In this document: positions 18,520-26,225 of the stretch, piece by piece
How positions within the stretch are numbered: the stretch's first letter is position 1
Layout: each line of letters opens with the position of its first letter
Virus record (IMG/VR): IMGVR_UViG_3300012919_000005
Coordinates: 1-64,000 of that record
Strand: one strand, 5' to 3'
Source of the DNA: a virus
Length of the DNA stretch: 64,000 nt
Notes under the pieces: generated by a model
The model's input: only the letters and a program-made list of their open reading frames with translations
Databases searched by the model: none
What the model was told of the DNA's origin: nothing
Made by a program: the position numbers and the translations under genes

Positions 18520-19726
18520 CGTTTTCCTCTGTTTGCTCAGGCGGTCTTCCACCTTCTTCGGGATTTGCTGCTGAACCTGCTATATTTGCAGGTACACGAG
18601 GTTCATCGAATCCCTCCATTCTTTCTAATCTTAATGCGTCCCTAGCCTCGTTAGGTGACATTATTCCTGTGTTCACAAGAGTTGCATAGTAGCCTGCTTG
18701 ATCTCTTAGCTCTGGCTGTAAAGCAGGTATTCCTGATACATTTTCATTTGCTTCGAAACCGAAGTATCGTTCTAATGCATACTTAATTTTTCTAACTATA
18801 GGTAGTATTGTTTCTAAGTAATACAATCTATGATTAGGTCTTATGTTTGCATTGTTGCCACTATTTAAAAGGATAGGCGGTATGCCTAATGCTTCTAAAA
18901 TTACTCTCTCACATTGTGTGATAGAGTCTTGAAAGTCCAACTCTTTAAAGTTTACATTTGTTAGTTTATCAACTTCCAAACCTCCATCTAAAATAAGTGG
19001 TCTTCTTCCACCGGAAACAGGATTATATCTAGCTGTCCATGCTTGTAACATTCTCTCTTTAATTTTCTCAGAAAGAGTGTTAGGACTTTTTAGTACTAAT
19101 CCTGGCACTGCTCCATTTTTAAAGAAGTTATCCTGAAAGTGTCTTAAGTTAGAAAGTAGATTCATTGTTCTAAATGCAGGCTTAAGTCTAGGTACTCCCC
19201 TGTAAATGGAGTGAAAACTGTTTTCTTTTATGTGTATGATTTCGTTTACCTGATAATCGATAGAGGAATCAAACTCATACTTTTCTACATATAGTTTATC
19301 ATCAGTATGAATTCTTACCTTTTCGGCTGGTAAGTGATATAGATGCATTCCATCAAAGTATATAAATATATTACCATCTAGTAATAAATCTATAATAAGA
19401 TTTCTTTTAAATGTACTAACATCTTGAAATGGATTAGGTTCGTAGTTTAGTATTAAATCTACTCGTGATTGTCTTATGTTCTTGATTATGGGCGTCATGC
19501 CAACTATTTTGCCATCAAACTCAAAAGGAATTTCAGCAACGTCATCAACTATCATGTTTACGCCACGATTTACTACTTCTAGTTTTTCATAAGCGTCTCG
19601 ATAATTTTGAACTCTTTCACGAGATGCGATTTCTAATCCCTCATCTCTGGCGATAATATACTGCGCAGGATTGTGCTTTTCCTCTACGCTTTTATTTCCG
19701 CCTGTTATAAAATCATACCATGCCAT
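18512..19726 (-). CDS. Portal protein, HK97 family
   Basis: 404 aa, the usual length. Family features: NRGVNMIVDDVAEIPFEF near the N-terminus, LLLDGNIFIYFDG, IIHIKENSF, GVPRLKPAF, and QDSITQCERVILEALGIPPILL near residue 270. It forms the dodecameric ring through which DNA is packaged. An acidic Pro/Glu-rich C-terminus ends the protein. Starts within the last codons of the HNH gene. Confidence 0.94.
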   Translation of the reverse strand: MAWYDFITGGNKSVEEKHNPAQYIIARDEGLEIASRERVQNYRDAYEKLEVVNRGVNMIVDDVAEIPFEFDGKIVGMTPIIKNIRQSRVDLILNYEPNPFQDVSTFKRNLIIDLLLDGNIFIYFDGMHLYHLPAEKVRIHTDDKLYVEKYEFDSSIDYQVNEIIHIKENSFHSIYRGVPRLKPAFRTMNLLSNLRHFQDNFFKNGAVPGLVLKSPNTLSEKIKERMLQAWTARYNPVSGGRRPLILDGGLEVDKLTNVNFKELDFQDSITQCERVILEALGIPPILLNSGNNANIRPNHRLYYLETILPIVRKIKYALERYFGFEANENVSGIPALQPELRDQAGYYATLVNTGIMSPNEARDALRLERMEGFDEPRVPANIAGSAANPEEGGRPPEQTEENDE

Positions 19727-20084
19727 ATTTATTCCTTTGAATCTCTACCCATTTTTCTTGCTTTTGTGCTGTTATCAATTTTGGTTTCTTTCCATAAATC
19801 GAATGTAGTTTCAAATGATGTTTATGGCATATGGTAACAGCTTTGTTATAAATTTTATCGAAGTATTCTTCAATAAACTTCTCTCGAACTTCGAGAATTT
19901 GTTCTTCTGTTGTTATTTCCAGATTATGCTTTGTCATATACTCTTCAAACAACTCTGTCAATGAGTAAAAATGATGAAAGTCTAATCTAGTCTGAGAACC
20001 GCAGATGTAACATTTATCTGTTTTCTCGTACTTGGATTTTGCTTTATCCCTTATGTATTTTATTAGGTCTCTTTTTAATTCCAC
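19713..20084 (-). CDS. HNH endonuclease-like protein next to terminase
   Basis: 123 aa from a GTG start 12 nt after the -10 box. Zinc-type HNH features: C23YICG26, LDFHH36-37, then TICHKHHLKLH near residues 88-98. HNH proteins encoded beside the terminase in HK97-like phages stimulate terminase cutting; this could do the same. A free-standing mobile endonuclease is the alternative, but its placement at the head of the portal operon argues for a packaging role. Confidence 0.8.
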   Translation of the reverse strand: MELKRDLIKYIRDKAKSKYEKTDKCYICGSQTRLDFHHFYSLTELFEEYMTKHNLEITTEEQILEVREKFIEEYFDKIYNKAVTICHKHHLKLHSIYGKKPKLITAQKQEKWVEIQRNKYGMV

Positions 20085-20096
20085 TTTATATTATCA

Positions 20097-20125
20097 ATTA
20101 TATCTATTTTTTAACCAAAAGTCAA
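20097..20125 (-). promoter_or_regulatory. Sigma70-type promoter for the HNH-portal-capsid operon
   Basis: On the minus strand: TTGACT, 17 bp, TATAAT. It lies between TerL and the HNH gene, giving the structural genes their own start of transcription separate from the terminase unit. Confidence 0.85.
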
Positions 20126-20142
20126 GAGTTATTTTTGACATG

Positions 20143-21444
20143 CTAAAAAGTAGTCGCAGTCGTTTCAAAAGAATATAGAGCATACCTTATTGCATCGGCC
20201 ATGTGAGACGCAGCATTGTGCTTAGGTTTCTCTTTCAGCAAATTAGGATTTGGATCCCACTGATACTGGTCAAGACACATTAACGCTTCGTTACATCTCT
20301 GGTCAACTAATAATAAGTCATTGTCTACTACTGTTGCCACTTTACCAATTCCATCTAGTACTGACTTTTTCGCATTAATAGTAGTAATGTCATAATTCTG
20401 TGCAAAATCAAATCTAGTCTGTTGAGCTGCAGAATCAATATAAATATAGTCAATATCCCACTTTTGTATTAACTGTCGTATTTGCACTGCATGTTGTTCG
20501 GTAGTTCTTTCTGCATCTAAGTATTCATCAACTAAGTAATACTTTTGTTCGTCCCAATCATATGCTATTACACAAAATGCTGTGGGGTCTTTATAACCGA
20601 CATCAAGCCCTGCAAATACGTCCATTTTACTAGTGTCAAAAGCAGATAGGTCTGCTACACAATCCTCATGGTTAAAGGCCCAGACTTGTCCTTCATAAAT
20701 ATTAAAGTCTGCTTCATACTCTTGGCTAAACTCAGCTTCTGACATGCTGATTTTTGCTTCTTTAATGTCTTGTTCTGATAGTCTTGGATTCTCGTGATAA
20801 GTTGCTCTAAGTGATGCCCATTCTGGGTATTCTTCACTAAAGCCTCTGTAATAAAAATCTGCAAACCAATTGTTTCTTCCACGAGGAGTTGATATAAATA
20901 ATGCTTTTGAATTTGCTTTGTCTAGTGTAGGACGAAGAGCTACATTAAAGGCATCTTTACCATTTACTAATGCTGCTTCGTCAAAAATAATTAAGTCGTA
21001 ACTTCTACCGACCACTGAGTCAACTTGATTTACAGATCCCATTCTAACTGTTGACCCATTAGAAAGTTCAATAACTTTGTCTTTTGCATTATCCTTAACA
21101 ACCTCTAAAGCGAAGTGTTTGATTAGATTTCTTTGTAAATCAAAAGAAATTTGGGATAATGAATAGTTAGGTGACATTAATAATATATGAGAGCCAGGTA
21201 CTAAAGAAACTAACTGGCCAATAATATTAGCAATATATGTTTTACCTTGTCTACGAGAAACTGCCGCACATACAAATCTATATTTAGGATTATTAAGTGC
21301 ATTTATGATAGCAGTTTGTGAAGAATTTGGTGTAATTCCTAGTAAGTCCATATAGCCTTCAATAGGTAGCTTGATAAATCTATCCTGTTCTTGAAAGTCC
21401 ATCAAGTACTCTTTTACTATATCTTCTCTACTTAGTGTTAACAT
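20143..21444 (-). CDS. terL: Terminase large subunit
   Basis: 433 aa. ATPase: Walker A variant SRRQGKT (residues 63-69), Walker B LIIFDEAA (Asp155, Glu156), coupling motif FISTPRG. Nuclease: first metal Asp281 in GLDVGYKDPTA, DYIYIDSAAQ near 346, and HMADAIRY near 420. It packages DNA through the portal. The gene begins at the stop of the preceding small gene. TerS is about 9 kb away at the other end of the cargo block, an unusual separation. Confidence 0.95.
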   Translation of the reverse strand: MLTLSREDIVKEYLMDFQEQDRFIKLPIEGYMDLLGITPNSSQTAIINALNNPKYRFVCAAVSRRQGKTYIANIIGQLVSLVPGSHILLMSPNYSLSQISFDLQRNLIKHFALEVVKDNAKDKVIELSNGSTVRMGSVNQVDSVVGRSYDLIIFDEAALVNGKDAFNVALRPTLDKANSKALFISTPRGRNNWFADFYYRGFSEEYPEWASLRATYHENPRLSEQDIKEAKISMSEAEFSQEYEADFNIYEGQVWAFNHEDCVADLSAFDTSKMDVFAGLDVGYKDPTAFCVIAYDWDEQKYYLVDEYLDAERTTEQHAVQIRQLIQKWDIDYIYIDSAAQQTRFDFAQNYDITTINAKKSVLDGIGKVATVVDNDLLLVDQRCNEALMCLDQYQWDPNPNLLKEKPKHNAASHMADAIRYALYSFETTATTF

Positions 21445-21683
21445 TAGTGAAGAATCTCGTCTTTAAAAAAGTTATCCTCATCTCCAGGTTTCAGTAATCC
21501 TTCTTCCTGGACTTTATGATATAGATAGCAGTACGCTGCAGCAATCTGTTTCATGCTTACTTCTCTAGGCGTAAGTTCTCTTCTTTCTTCTGTGCCTTCC
21601 ATTCTTACTAATGTTTTAGTACTACTTAGTAGACATTCTTGAAGCCAGAGTTTTCTGCCATCTATCATATATTTTCTTGCCAT
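21444..21683 (-). CDS. Small hypothetical protein upstream of terL
   Basis: 79 aa if started at the ATG at 21683, one base after the preceding stop; a longer frame to 21821 runs through the upstream gene and is not needed. It contains RRELTPREVSMKQIAAAYCYL, mildly helix-turn-helix-like, and an acidic end (GDEDNFFKDE). Function unknown; a second packaging accessory is possible from position. Confidence 0.7.
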   Translation of the reverse strand: MARKYMIDGRKLWLQECLLSSTKTLVRMEGTEERRELTPREVSMKQIAAAYCYLYHKVQEEGLLKPGDEDNFFKDEILH

Positions 21684-21684
21684 A

Positions 21685-21912
21685 TTATCTTTTAAATCTT
21701 GGTTTTGGTGGGTTTTTAGTTTTACCGAATCTAGGTCCGATTGCTTTTGGTGCTGCTGCATACCTAAAAGCTGTAAATCCGTTATGAAGTTTAGTATTAA
21801 CTGGAACTCCAGCAGCTGCATTCATATCTCTCGTAACGCCTCTTTTGAGTACATGTTTACGAATTTTTTGAGTACCGTGCGTGCCTGTTGGTCCGCTTAG
21901 AAACTTTGCCAT
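21685..21912 (-). CDS. Small basic hypothetical protein
   Basis: 75 aa, Lys/Arg/Pro-rich with C-terminal GKTKNPPKPRFKR. Good ribosome site (AAAAGGAG) before the ATG. No family recognised; part of the chain of small basic genes upstream of terL. Confidence 0.7.
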   Translation of the reverse strand: MAKFLSGPTGTHGTQKIRKHVLKRGVTRDMNAAAGVPVNTKLHNGFTAFRYAAAPKAIGPRFGKTKNPPKPRFKR

Positions 21913-21946
21913 TGCATTCTCCTTTTAGCTTAGCGTTATAATACGC

Positions 21947-22069
21947 CTATTTAGTTTTTACTGCTTTTTGTTTAGCTGCTATCATTTTATCAGTGATATC
22001 AACTGTACCGTCAAAGTTTTTATCTTTGAGAGTAATTATATTCCAAAGCATTTTTAAATATTTTATCAT
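21947..22069 (-). CDS. 40-aa peptide with an EF-hand-like loop
   Basis: Starts at an ATG overlapping the stop of the gene before it (ATGA at 22066-22069), which supports translation. The 12-residue stretch DKNFDGTVDITD (residues 16-27) fits the calcium-binding EF-hand/dockerin loop: Asp, Asn and Asp at positions 1, 3, 5, Gly at 6, hydrophobic at 8, acid at 12. The rest is a hydrophobic N-terminal helix and a Lys-rich tail. Confidence 0.6.
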   Translation of the reverse strand: MIKYLKMLWNIITLKDKNFDGTVDITDKMIAAKQKAVKTK

Positions 22070-22365
22070 CTTTTTTTCCTTCTAGTTGTTGTTCTTTTCT
22101 TTCTGCGTCTACCTGCAAAGGTTTTAACATTAGTAGGTTTTCCACCTACTCCTTGCTTCTTTGCCCTCTTTCGTCTAACTGCTGATTTAATTTGTGCCTT
22201 ACTCATTCTAGCTGCCTTTGATGCAGGAACGCACTTAGGATACCCTCCTTTTCCTGCCTTTCTTCTTCCACATGGAGCGTATCCACCACCTTTCTTTGGT
22301 CTAGAAATGTCTACCCACTTCTCACCAAACCATTTGGTTAATCCTCCACTTCTTCTTACAGCCAT
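22066..22365 (-). CDS. Basic protein, DUF5872-like
   Basis: 99 aa, very Lys/Arg-rich. Contains the motif WFGEKWVDISRPKKGGG...PCGRR...YPKCVPASKA, which I recall from a viral family of unknown function (DUF5872, name from memory). The last 20 residues are almost all Lys, Arg and Thr. Probably binds nucleic acid or is packaged with DNA; not demonstrated. Confidence 0.75.
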   Translation of the reverse strand: MAVRRSGGLTKWFGEKWVDISRPKKGGGYAPCGRRKAGKGGYPKCVPASKAARMSKAQIKSAVRRKRAKKQGVGGKPTNVKTFAGRRRKKRTTTRRKKR

Positions 22366-22538
22366 TACTTACCAACCTTTCGCATAGCTAATTTATGGGC
22401 TTGACCAAAAGTTTTTCCTTCTTTCATAGCTCTCACCATAACTGTCATATGCTTTTTGGTATGGTGAGACCTATGTCTGCGGAGTGTAGCAATTTGTCTC
22501 TTAGTTAGTTTTTTAAGTTTTTTCTTTTTTCTAGCCAC
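22365..22538 (-). CDS. Small basic protein (GTG start)
   Basis: 57 aa. GTG at 22538 follows GGGGGA; the stop overlaps the next ATG (TAATG). Sequence begins VARKKKKLKKLTKRQI and has a His-rich turn RHRSHHTKKH, then VMVRAMKEGKTFGQAH. DNA-binding-like composition; no family recognised. Confidence 0.65.
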   Translation of the reverse strand: MARKKKKLKKLTKRQIATLRRHRSHHTKKHMTVMVRAMKEGKTFGQAHKLAMRKVGK

Positions 22539-22563
22539 GACGATATCTTCCCCCTTTTTTCTT

Positions 22564-22713
22564 TTACTCTCTTACAAGCCACGCATTTGCATATGCACTT
22601 GGATATACCGCAAACTTTCTTTTTGCTGCTGCTTTAACTCTAGCATACAACTTTGAGTTTGTAGGTATGTTACGCTTTTTAGTACTCTTTCTTCTTTTTC
22701 TTTTAACGGCCAT
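22564..22713 (-). CDS. Basic protein of the YPSAYAN motif family, cut short by an in-frame TAA
   Basis: 49 aa to a TAA at 22564-22566. The motif LYARVKAAAKRKFAVYPSAYANAW (residues about 22-45) belongs to a viral family that, from memory, normally continues with YKKxGGxY. Here the Tyr codon is TAA, and the same frame continues KKKGGRYRRG to a TAG at 22531-22533. The next gene's GTG overlaps that TAG, as if the longer version were the original gene. Truncation, sequencing error or read-through are all possible. Confidence 0.7.
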   Translation of the reverse strand: MAVKRKRRKSTKKRNIPTNSKLYARVKAAAKRKFAVYPSAYANAWLVRE

Positions 22714-22859
22714 TACTTACCTCGTTGCTTTTTTAAGATTGCTCTTTGCAAAGCCATAGGTAGTTTCTTTTGTTTAGCGGTCAAACCTTTCTTTTTCTTC
22801 ATTCCGCCTTTTTTCTTCTTACCGTTCTTCTTTTTCTTTTTACCTGTGTGATATGGCAT
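22713..22859 (-). CDS. Lys/Gly-rich 48-aa peptide
   Basis: Begins MPYHTGKKKKKNGKKKK; overlaps both neighbours by TAATG, which supports it being translated. Lys makes up over a third of the residues. The C-terminal half (LTAKQKKLPMALQRAILKKQRG) is a likely helix. Unknown function; one of several tiny basic proteins in this run. Confidence 0.65.
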   Translation of the reverse strand: MPYHTGKKKKKNGKKKKGGMKKKKGLTAKQKKLPMALQRAILKKQRGK

Positions 22860-23068
22860 TATATACTCCATTGTCCTAAAGGACACTCTGCCCGTTTGAT
22901 TCTAGTTTTGATGGGCATAAAACATTTACAAACTTTACAAATATTTAATGTGAAGTTTGGACACTTCTTGCAAACAGCAAGTCTGTCCTTATAATTTTGT
23001 AACGAATTCTTTTGCGTCTTTGTTTGTGAGGAATACTCCAAGTCTGTTACCGTTAAGATCTTTAACAT
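22859..23068 (-). CDS. Zinc-ribbon-like phage protein (DUF6171-like)
   Basis: Up to 69 aa. Cys pattern CKKCPNF...CKVCKCFMPIKT...CPLGQW matches a small phage zinc-binding family. The ATG at 23068 has a good site (GAGGAAG) but overlaps the preceding gene by 80 nt, so a later non-ATG start is possible. Stop overlaps the next ATG. Confidence 0.7.
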   Translation of the reverse strand: MLKILTVTDLEYSSQTKTQKNSLQNYKDRLAVCKKCPNFTLNICKVCKCFMPIKTRIKRAECPLGQWSI

Positions 23069-23177
23069 AATATCTTCCTCTCTTCTCTTCTATAAGAGCT
23101 TTATCAGGTTTTATTGTTGCCTCTACTTTTATTTCAGGCTCACCTGCTTTCATTTCTTTTGTTGTATATTCTTTCAT
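22989..23177 (-). CDS. Small hypothetical protein
   Basis: 62 aa: EYTTKEMKAGEPEIKVEATI, then KRGRYYVKDLNGNRLG, a compact beta-type pattern. Located between a membrane-anchored coiled-coil gene and the zinc-ribbon gene. No family recognised. Confidence 0.65.
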   Translation of the reverse strand: MKEYTTKEMKAGEPEIKVEATIKPDKALIEEKRGRYYVKDLNGNRLGVFLTNKDAKEFVTKL

Positions 23178-23179
23178 AA

Positions 23180-23383
23180 TTAGTGTATTGTTAATAGGGT
23201 TACTATCAAGCCTGCCATAAATATTATGACTCCGCCCGCTCCTGATAAGAAATAAGTATCTATTCGATTTAGTCTTTCTTCAATTTCATCAAAGCGATTA
23301 AATGCAGTCTTCCACCGTTCTGCAACGGCAGTCTCAAGTTTTGCTAAATCTATCCTTATCTTATTCATTTCGTCATCTGACAT
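23180..23383 (-). CDS. Coiled-coil plus C-terminal membrane segment (XhlA/holin-like)
   Basis: 67 aa. N-terminal amphipathic coiled coil (KLETAVAERWKTAFNRF, IEERLNRIDTYF) followed by a single membrane helix GGVIIFMAGLIVTLLTIH. This is the layout of XhlA-like haemolysin/holin accessory proteins. First gene after the promoter at 23424-23452, with CGGAG before the ATG. Role in lysis is possible but the main lysis cassette is elsewhere. Confidence 0.7.
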   Translation of the reverse strand: MSDDEMNKIRIDLAKLETAVAERWKTAFNRFDEIEERLNRIDTYFLSGAGGVIIFMAGLIVTLLTIH

Positions 23384-23423
23384 TTTGACTCCGTTTCCGC
23401 TGTGAGAATTTCACATAGATTAT

Positions 23424-23452
23424 ATTATACTAAAAGTGGCAACAAATGTCAA
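23424..23452 (-). promoter_or_regulatory. Sigma70-type promoter for the terL unit
   Basis: Minus strand TTGACA, 17 bp, TATAAT, directly after the cyclase gene and before the coiled-coil membrane gene. Should drive the small basic genes and terL. Confidence 0.88.
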
Positions 23453-23455
23453 GTA

Positions 23456-25237
23456 CTATTTTCGTATGGTATAGATTTCAACGGGCTCATTCTTTCCTTT
23501 AACCTTTACTTGGTCTAAAAACTCGTAATCGTAATCATCGAGTAAACTGTGTTCGGAAATTATTAAGTCAGTATCGTACTCTTTACAACTTGATTCTAAA
23601 CGCGCAGCAAGGTTGACAGAATCCCCAAGAACGCTATAGTCGAAGCGAGTGCTAGAACCAAAGTTTCCGACCACGCAGAGTCCTGTATTGATTCCCGCTC
23701 CTGTATTAATTTGATCCAAGCCTTCTTCTCTGAGTCTTTCATTTAACTCTCCTAATGATTCTCGCATTTCGAGAACCGCCTTGGTTGCATTCTCCACTTG
23801 ATTTTCATCGTCAAGTGGTGCACCCCAAAATGCCATTATACAATCTCCCATATACTTGTCAATTGTACCGCCATGTTTTAATATAATCTCTGTTTGATTG
23901 TCTAAAAATCTATTTATTAACTCAGTTAATCCTTGTGGATCTTTTTGATATTTTTCCGATATTGGTGTAAATCCTCGAATATCAGAAAATAAAAATGTTA
24001 GTCGTTTTGTCTCCCCACCCAATCTCAGCAATGTTGGGTCTTTTTGTAATTTTTTAACCAAGGCAGGACTAACGTATGTCCCAAATTGTCGTTTTATTTC
24101 CATTTTCTCGAAGTAGGTCTTTATAAAATTCCTGAAACTTTCAATACTCCAGAATAAAATCGATATTAAAATAATGCCTGAAACGTCAAATAAGTAAGAA
24201 GATTGAAAGGCATACCAGGCTCCATATGCTGAACCTCCTACAACTAGCACTAAAGCGGGCAAGCTTAAATAAATTCTACTAGCTGTTAGTAATAAAACGA
24301 GCAAAGCTAAGACTGCAGCTCCTAGCTCCGCTCCTGCACTCCAATTTGGAATTGAAGGCGCTGTGCCTGATACTAAATTATGCAATACATTTGCTTGTAC
24401 CTCATGCGGGTATTTAGCTCCAGATGCAGTAGGAACTGGATTTACCACTCCTTCTGCTGTTACTCCAAATATAACAAAAGGTGCAGGAATTGGATCAGCC
24501 ATATATTGTGCTGCAGTTTGTCTATAAAACTTTACATTCGTATTTATCCAAATAAACCCATTAGCATCGGTATTCATATTTGGATAGTTAGGAACTCGAA
24601 TCCACTCTACACCTGTATCTCCAGTTTTAATTTGATAGCTTGGGTCGCCTACAGCGAGTCTAAGCATTTCTAGTGCAAAACTTGGGTATATTTTTCCCTC
24701 ACTTCCTACGACTACGGGCAGTCGCCTGACGACGCCGTCTAGCTCTGGTGAGGAGTTTACGATACCTTTGCCGTCTGCGCTTACCGATAAGATTGGTAAT
24801 TGTCGTAAAATTCCTGGATATGTTAATAGCCATTCTAATGGATCACCTCCTAATTGAGCAGTACCTACATGAGGGCCTAGCTCAGATGCTTGTGTTGATG
24901 CTGCGTAAGCTAACACTGTGGGTTTATTGGCTAATGCACTTGCTAAGTACAAGTCATTTTCGTTGCCACGTAAATCTGGGTCAGGCATAAGAATAGTAAA
25001 GCCCCCTATTCCAGGAGTCCTTTCTATCATTTGTCCATATAGTTTTCTTGGAAGTGGATAACCTCCGTATGCTTCGACGATGTTTTCATCGATGTCGACA
25101 ATTAGAATATTGTCATTTTGAATTTCTGGTTGACTATTCATAATATAGTCGAATGTTTTTAGTTCTAGAATTTGTAGAGGGTACGGATTCCAGATAAAGA
25201 ATCCGAGTACCACTCCAAAAGTAATTAATCTTACCAT
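23456..25237 (-). CDS. CHASE2-domain adenylate/guanylate cyclase
   Basis: 593 aa. Signal-anchor at residues 1-20; CHASE2 sensor about 30-290 outside the inner membrane (ILIVDIDENIV, GGYPLPRKLYG); membrane helices about 303-370; class III cyclase domain about 410-593. Catalytic residues appear intact: metal Asp419 (FLFSDIRGFT) and Asp465 (YMGDCIMAF), purine-binding Lys461, transition-state Asn542 and Arg546 (GDSVNLAARLE). It should make a cyclic nucleotide, most likely cAMP, in response to an envelope signal. Last gene of the cargo block; its ATG overlaps the preceding stop. Host-derived acquisition is likely. Confidence 0.93.
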   Translation of the reverse strand: MVRLITFGVVLGFFIWNPYPLQILELKTFDYIMNSQPEIQNDNILIVDIDENIVEAYGGYPLPRKLYGQMIERTPGIGGFTILMPDPDLRGNENDLYLASALANKPTVLAYAASTQASELGPHVGTAQLGGDPLEWLLTYPGILRQLPILSVSADGKGIVNSSPELDGVVRRLPVVVGSEGKIYPSFALEMLRLAVGDPSYQIKTGDTGVEWIRVPNYPNMNTDANGFIWINTNVKFYRQTAAQYMADPIPAPFVIFGVTAEGVVNPVPTASGAKYPHEVQANVLHNLVSGTAPSIPNWSAGAELGAAVLALLVLLLTASRIYLSLPALVLVVGGSAYGAWYAFQSSYLFDVSGIILISILFWSIESFRNFIKTYFEKMEIKRQFGTYVSPALVKKLQKDPTLLRLGGETKRLTFLFSDIRGFTPISEKYQKDPQGLTELINRFLDNQTEIILKHGGTIDKYMGDCIMAFWGAPLDDENQVENATKAVLEMRESLGELNERLREEGLDQINTGAGINTGLCVVGNFGSSTRFDYSVLGDSVNLAARLESSCKEYDTDLIISEHSLLDDYDYEFLDQVKVKGKNEPVEIYTIRK

Positions 25238-25521
25238 TTAACTTTGTTTGCCCAATAAGCTGCAGACATTTTTCCTTTGGCTATGTTTCTTCTATGTCTT
25301 GCTTTGAATGAAGCTCTTTTCTTCTTCATTCTCATTGATTCACCTTTCTTTGGTTTACCAGCAGTTTTTGCTCCCTGCTGTCCAAATCGTATTGTCTTTA
25401 TTTTGTTGCCTACTTTAGCAACTACAATATGAGACTTCTTAGGGTGTCCAGGTGTTCTTTTTGGTTTATTAAAACCTCTAACGCCTGCTCTTTTTAGTCT
25501 TGGATCTTTTTTTCTTGGCAT
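25231..25521 (-). CDS. Basic protein, DUF6321-like
   Basis: 96 aa, Lys/Arg-rich. Motifs KKSHIVVAKVGNKIKTIRFG and the ending KARHRRNIAKGKMSAAYWAN match a phage/viral family of unknown function that I recall as DUF6321. Overlaps the preceding basic gene by 44 nt and the cyclase start by 7 nt. Possible DNA-associated protein. Confidence 0.75.
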   Translation of the reverse strand: MPRKKDPRLKRAGVRGFNKPKRTPGHPKKSHIVVAKVGNKIKTIRFGQQGAKTAGKPKKGESMRMKKKRASFKARHRRNIAKGKMSAAYWANKVKW

Positions 25522-25801
25522 TGTTTGCTCTCCTTAAACTTGCCTTACCAGATTTAAATACTGATGCGACAGTTTTCTTGCCCATAACTTTTGCTCGTTG
25601 TTCTCCTACAGTTAGTATTTGAATTTTTCTAGCATAAGACTTACGGACTCTTTTTACTTTTCGTACTGTTGCTCTTGCATCTTTTACAGTTGCAAATTTA
25701 ATTCTAACGGTATCTTTTGGATTCTCGTCAGTATAGAGTCTTCTTCCAGACCCCTTAGGTTTTTTACCTGTTCCTTTTTTTGGATCTCTTTTCTTACTCA
25801 T
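25478..25801 (-). CDS. Basic phage protein with GSGRRLYTDENPKDT motif
   Basis: 107 aa, strongly basic at both ends. The core KGSGRRLYTDENPKDTV and ARKIQILTVGEQRAKVMGK is, to my memory, conserved in marine myoviruses without known function. The Lys/Arg C-terminus (AKKKRSKTKKSRR) suggests nucleic-acid binding. Confidence 0.72.
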   Translation of the reverse strand: MSKKRDPKKGTGKKPKGSGRRLYTDENPKDTVRIKFATVKDARATVRKVKRVRKSYARKIQILTVGEQRAKVMGKKTVASVFKSGKASLRRANNAKKKRSKTKKSRR

Positions 25802-26225
25802 TGTCTATTATTACCCAAGTATTATTTATAACTACTAACGCACCAAGTGTGTTAAAATTTTCTATTGTTTCAATGTCTTCAAAAACATTCATTGTATATA
25901 GTAAATAATTAACTGCTAATTTTTGAGCTATCAATCTTTCTAAAGAAGGATAGTCTGGTAGTAAAGGATTTAGCTCTTTTCCGTACCTTCCACGTATTGC
26001 TCTATTTGTAGTGTATACATCAAGTACATTCCAAGCAACCCATTCATGAATATGTGAGTTATCTGACATTTTAAAATGCATTGTTTGATTTTGATTGTAT
26101 TGTTCTATGAGTAAAGCATCTGCTTTAATTTGTTCATAGTCCCAAGGTATATCAACCTCCAGATTGGCGGATTGTAATGACTGAGCCAGACCCAGAGTTA
26201 AGAATAATGTTATAAGCTTTTCCAT
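25794..26225 (-). CDS. Secreted/periplasmic protein, DUF5658-like
   Basis: 143 aa with a signal peptide (LITLFLTLGLAQSLQSA, residues 3-19). The region WNVLDVYTTNRAIRGRYGKELNPLLP resembles the DxxTT...ENP pattern of DUF5658-type proteins. It overlaps the FecR gene by 74 nt and is likely co-translated with the curli-type cluster. No specific function known. Confidence 0.65.
   Translation of the reverse strand: MEKLITLFLTLGLAQSLQSANLEVDIPWDYEQIKADALLIEQYNQNQTMHFKMSDNSHIHEWVAWNVLDVYTTNRAIRGRYGKELNPLLPDYPSLERLIAQKLAVNYLLYTMNVFEDIETIENFNTLGALVVINNTWVIIDNE

Noticed and set aside
18265-18552. Longer start for the small gene after the portal
   Set aside because: The upstream extension overlaps the portal frame further; the ATG at 18519 has a strong ribosome site.
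22564-22713. Stop-codon reassignment (TAA as Tyr) in this phage
   Set aside because: Many clear genes in the window end in TAA at the expected length, so the code is standard.
24380-24990. Plus-strand frames over the cyclase gene
   Set aside because: No ribosome sites or recognisable domains; the minus-strand CHASE2 cyclase explains the DNA.
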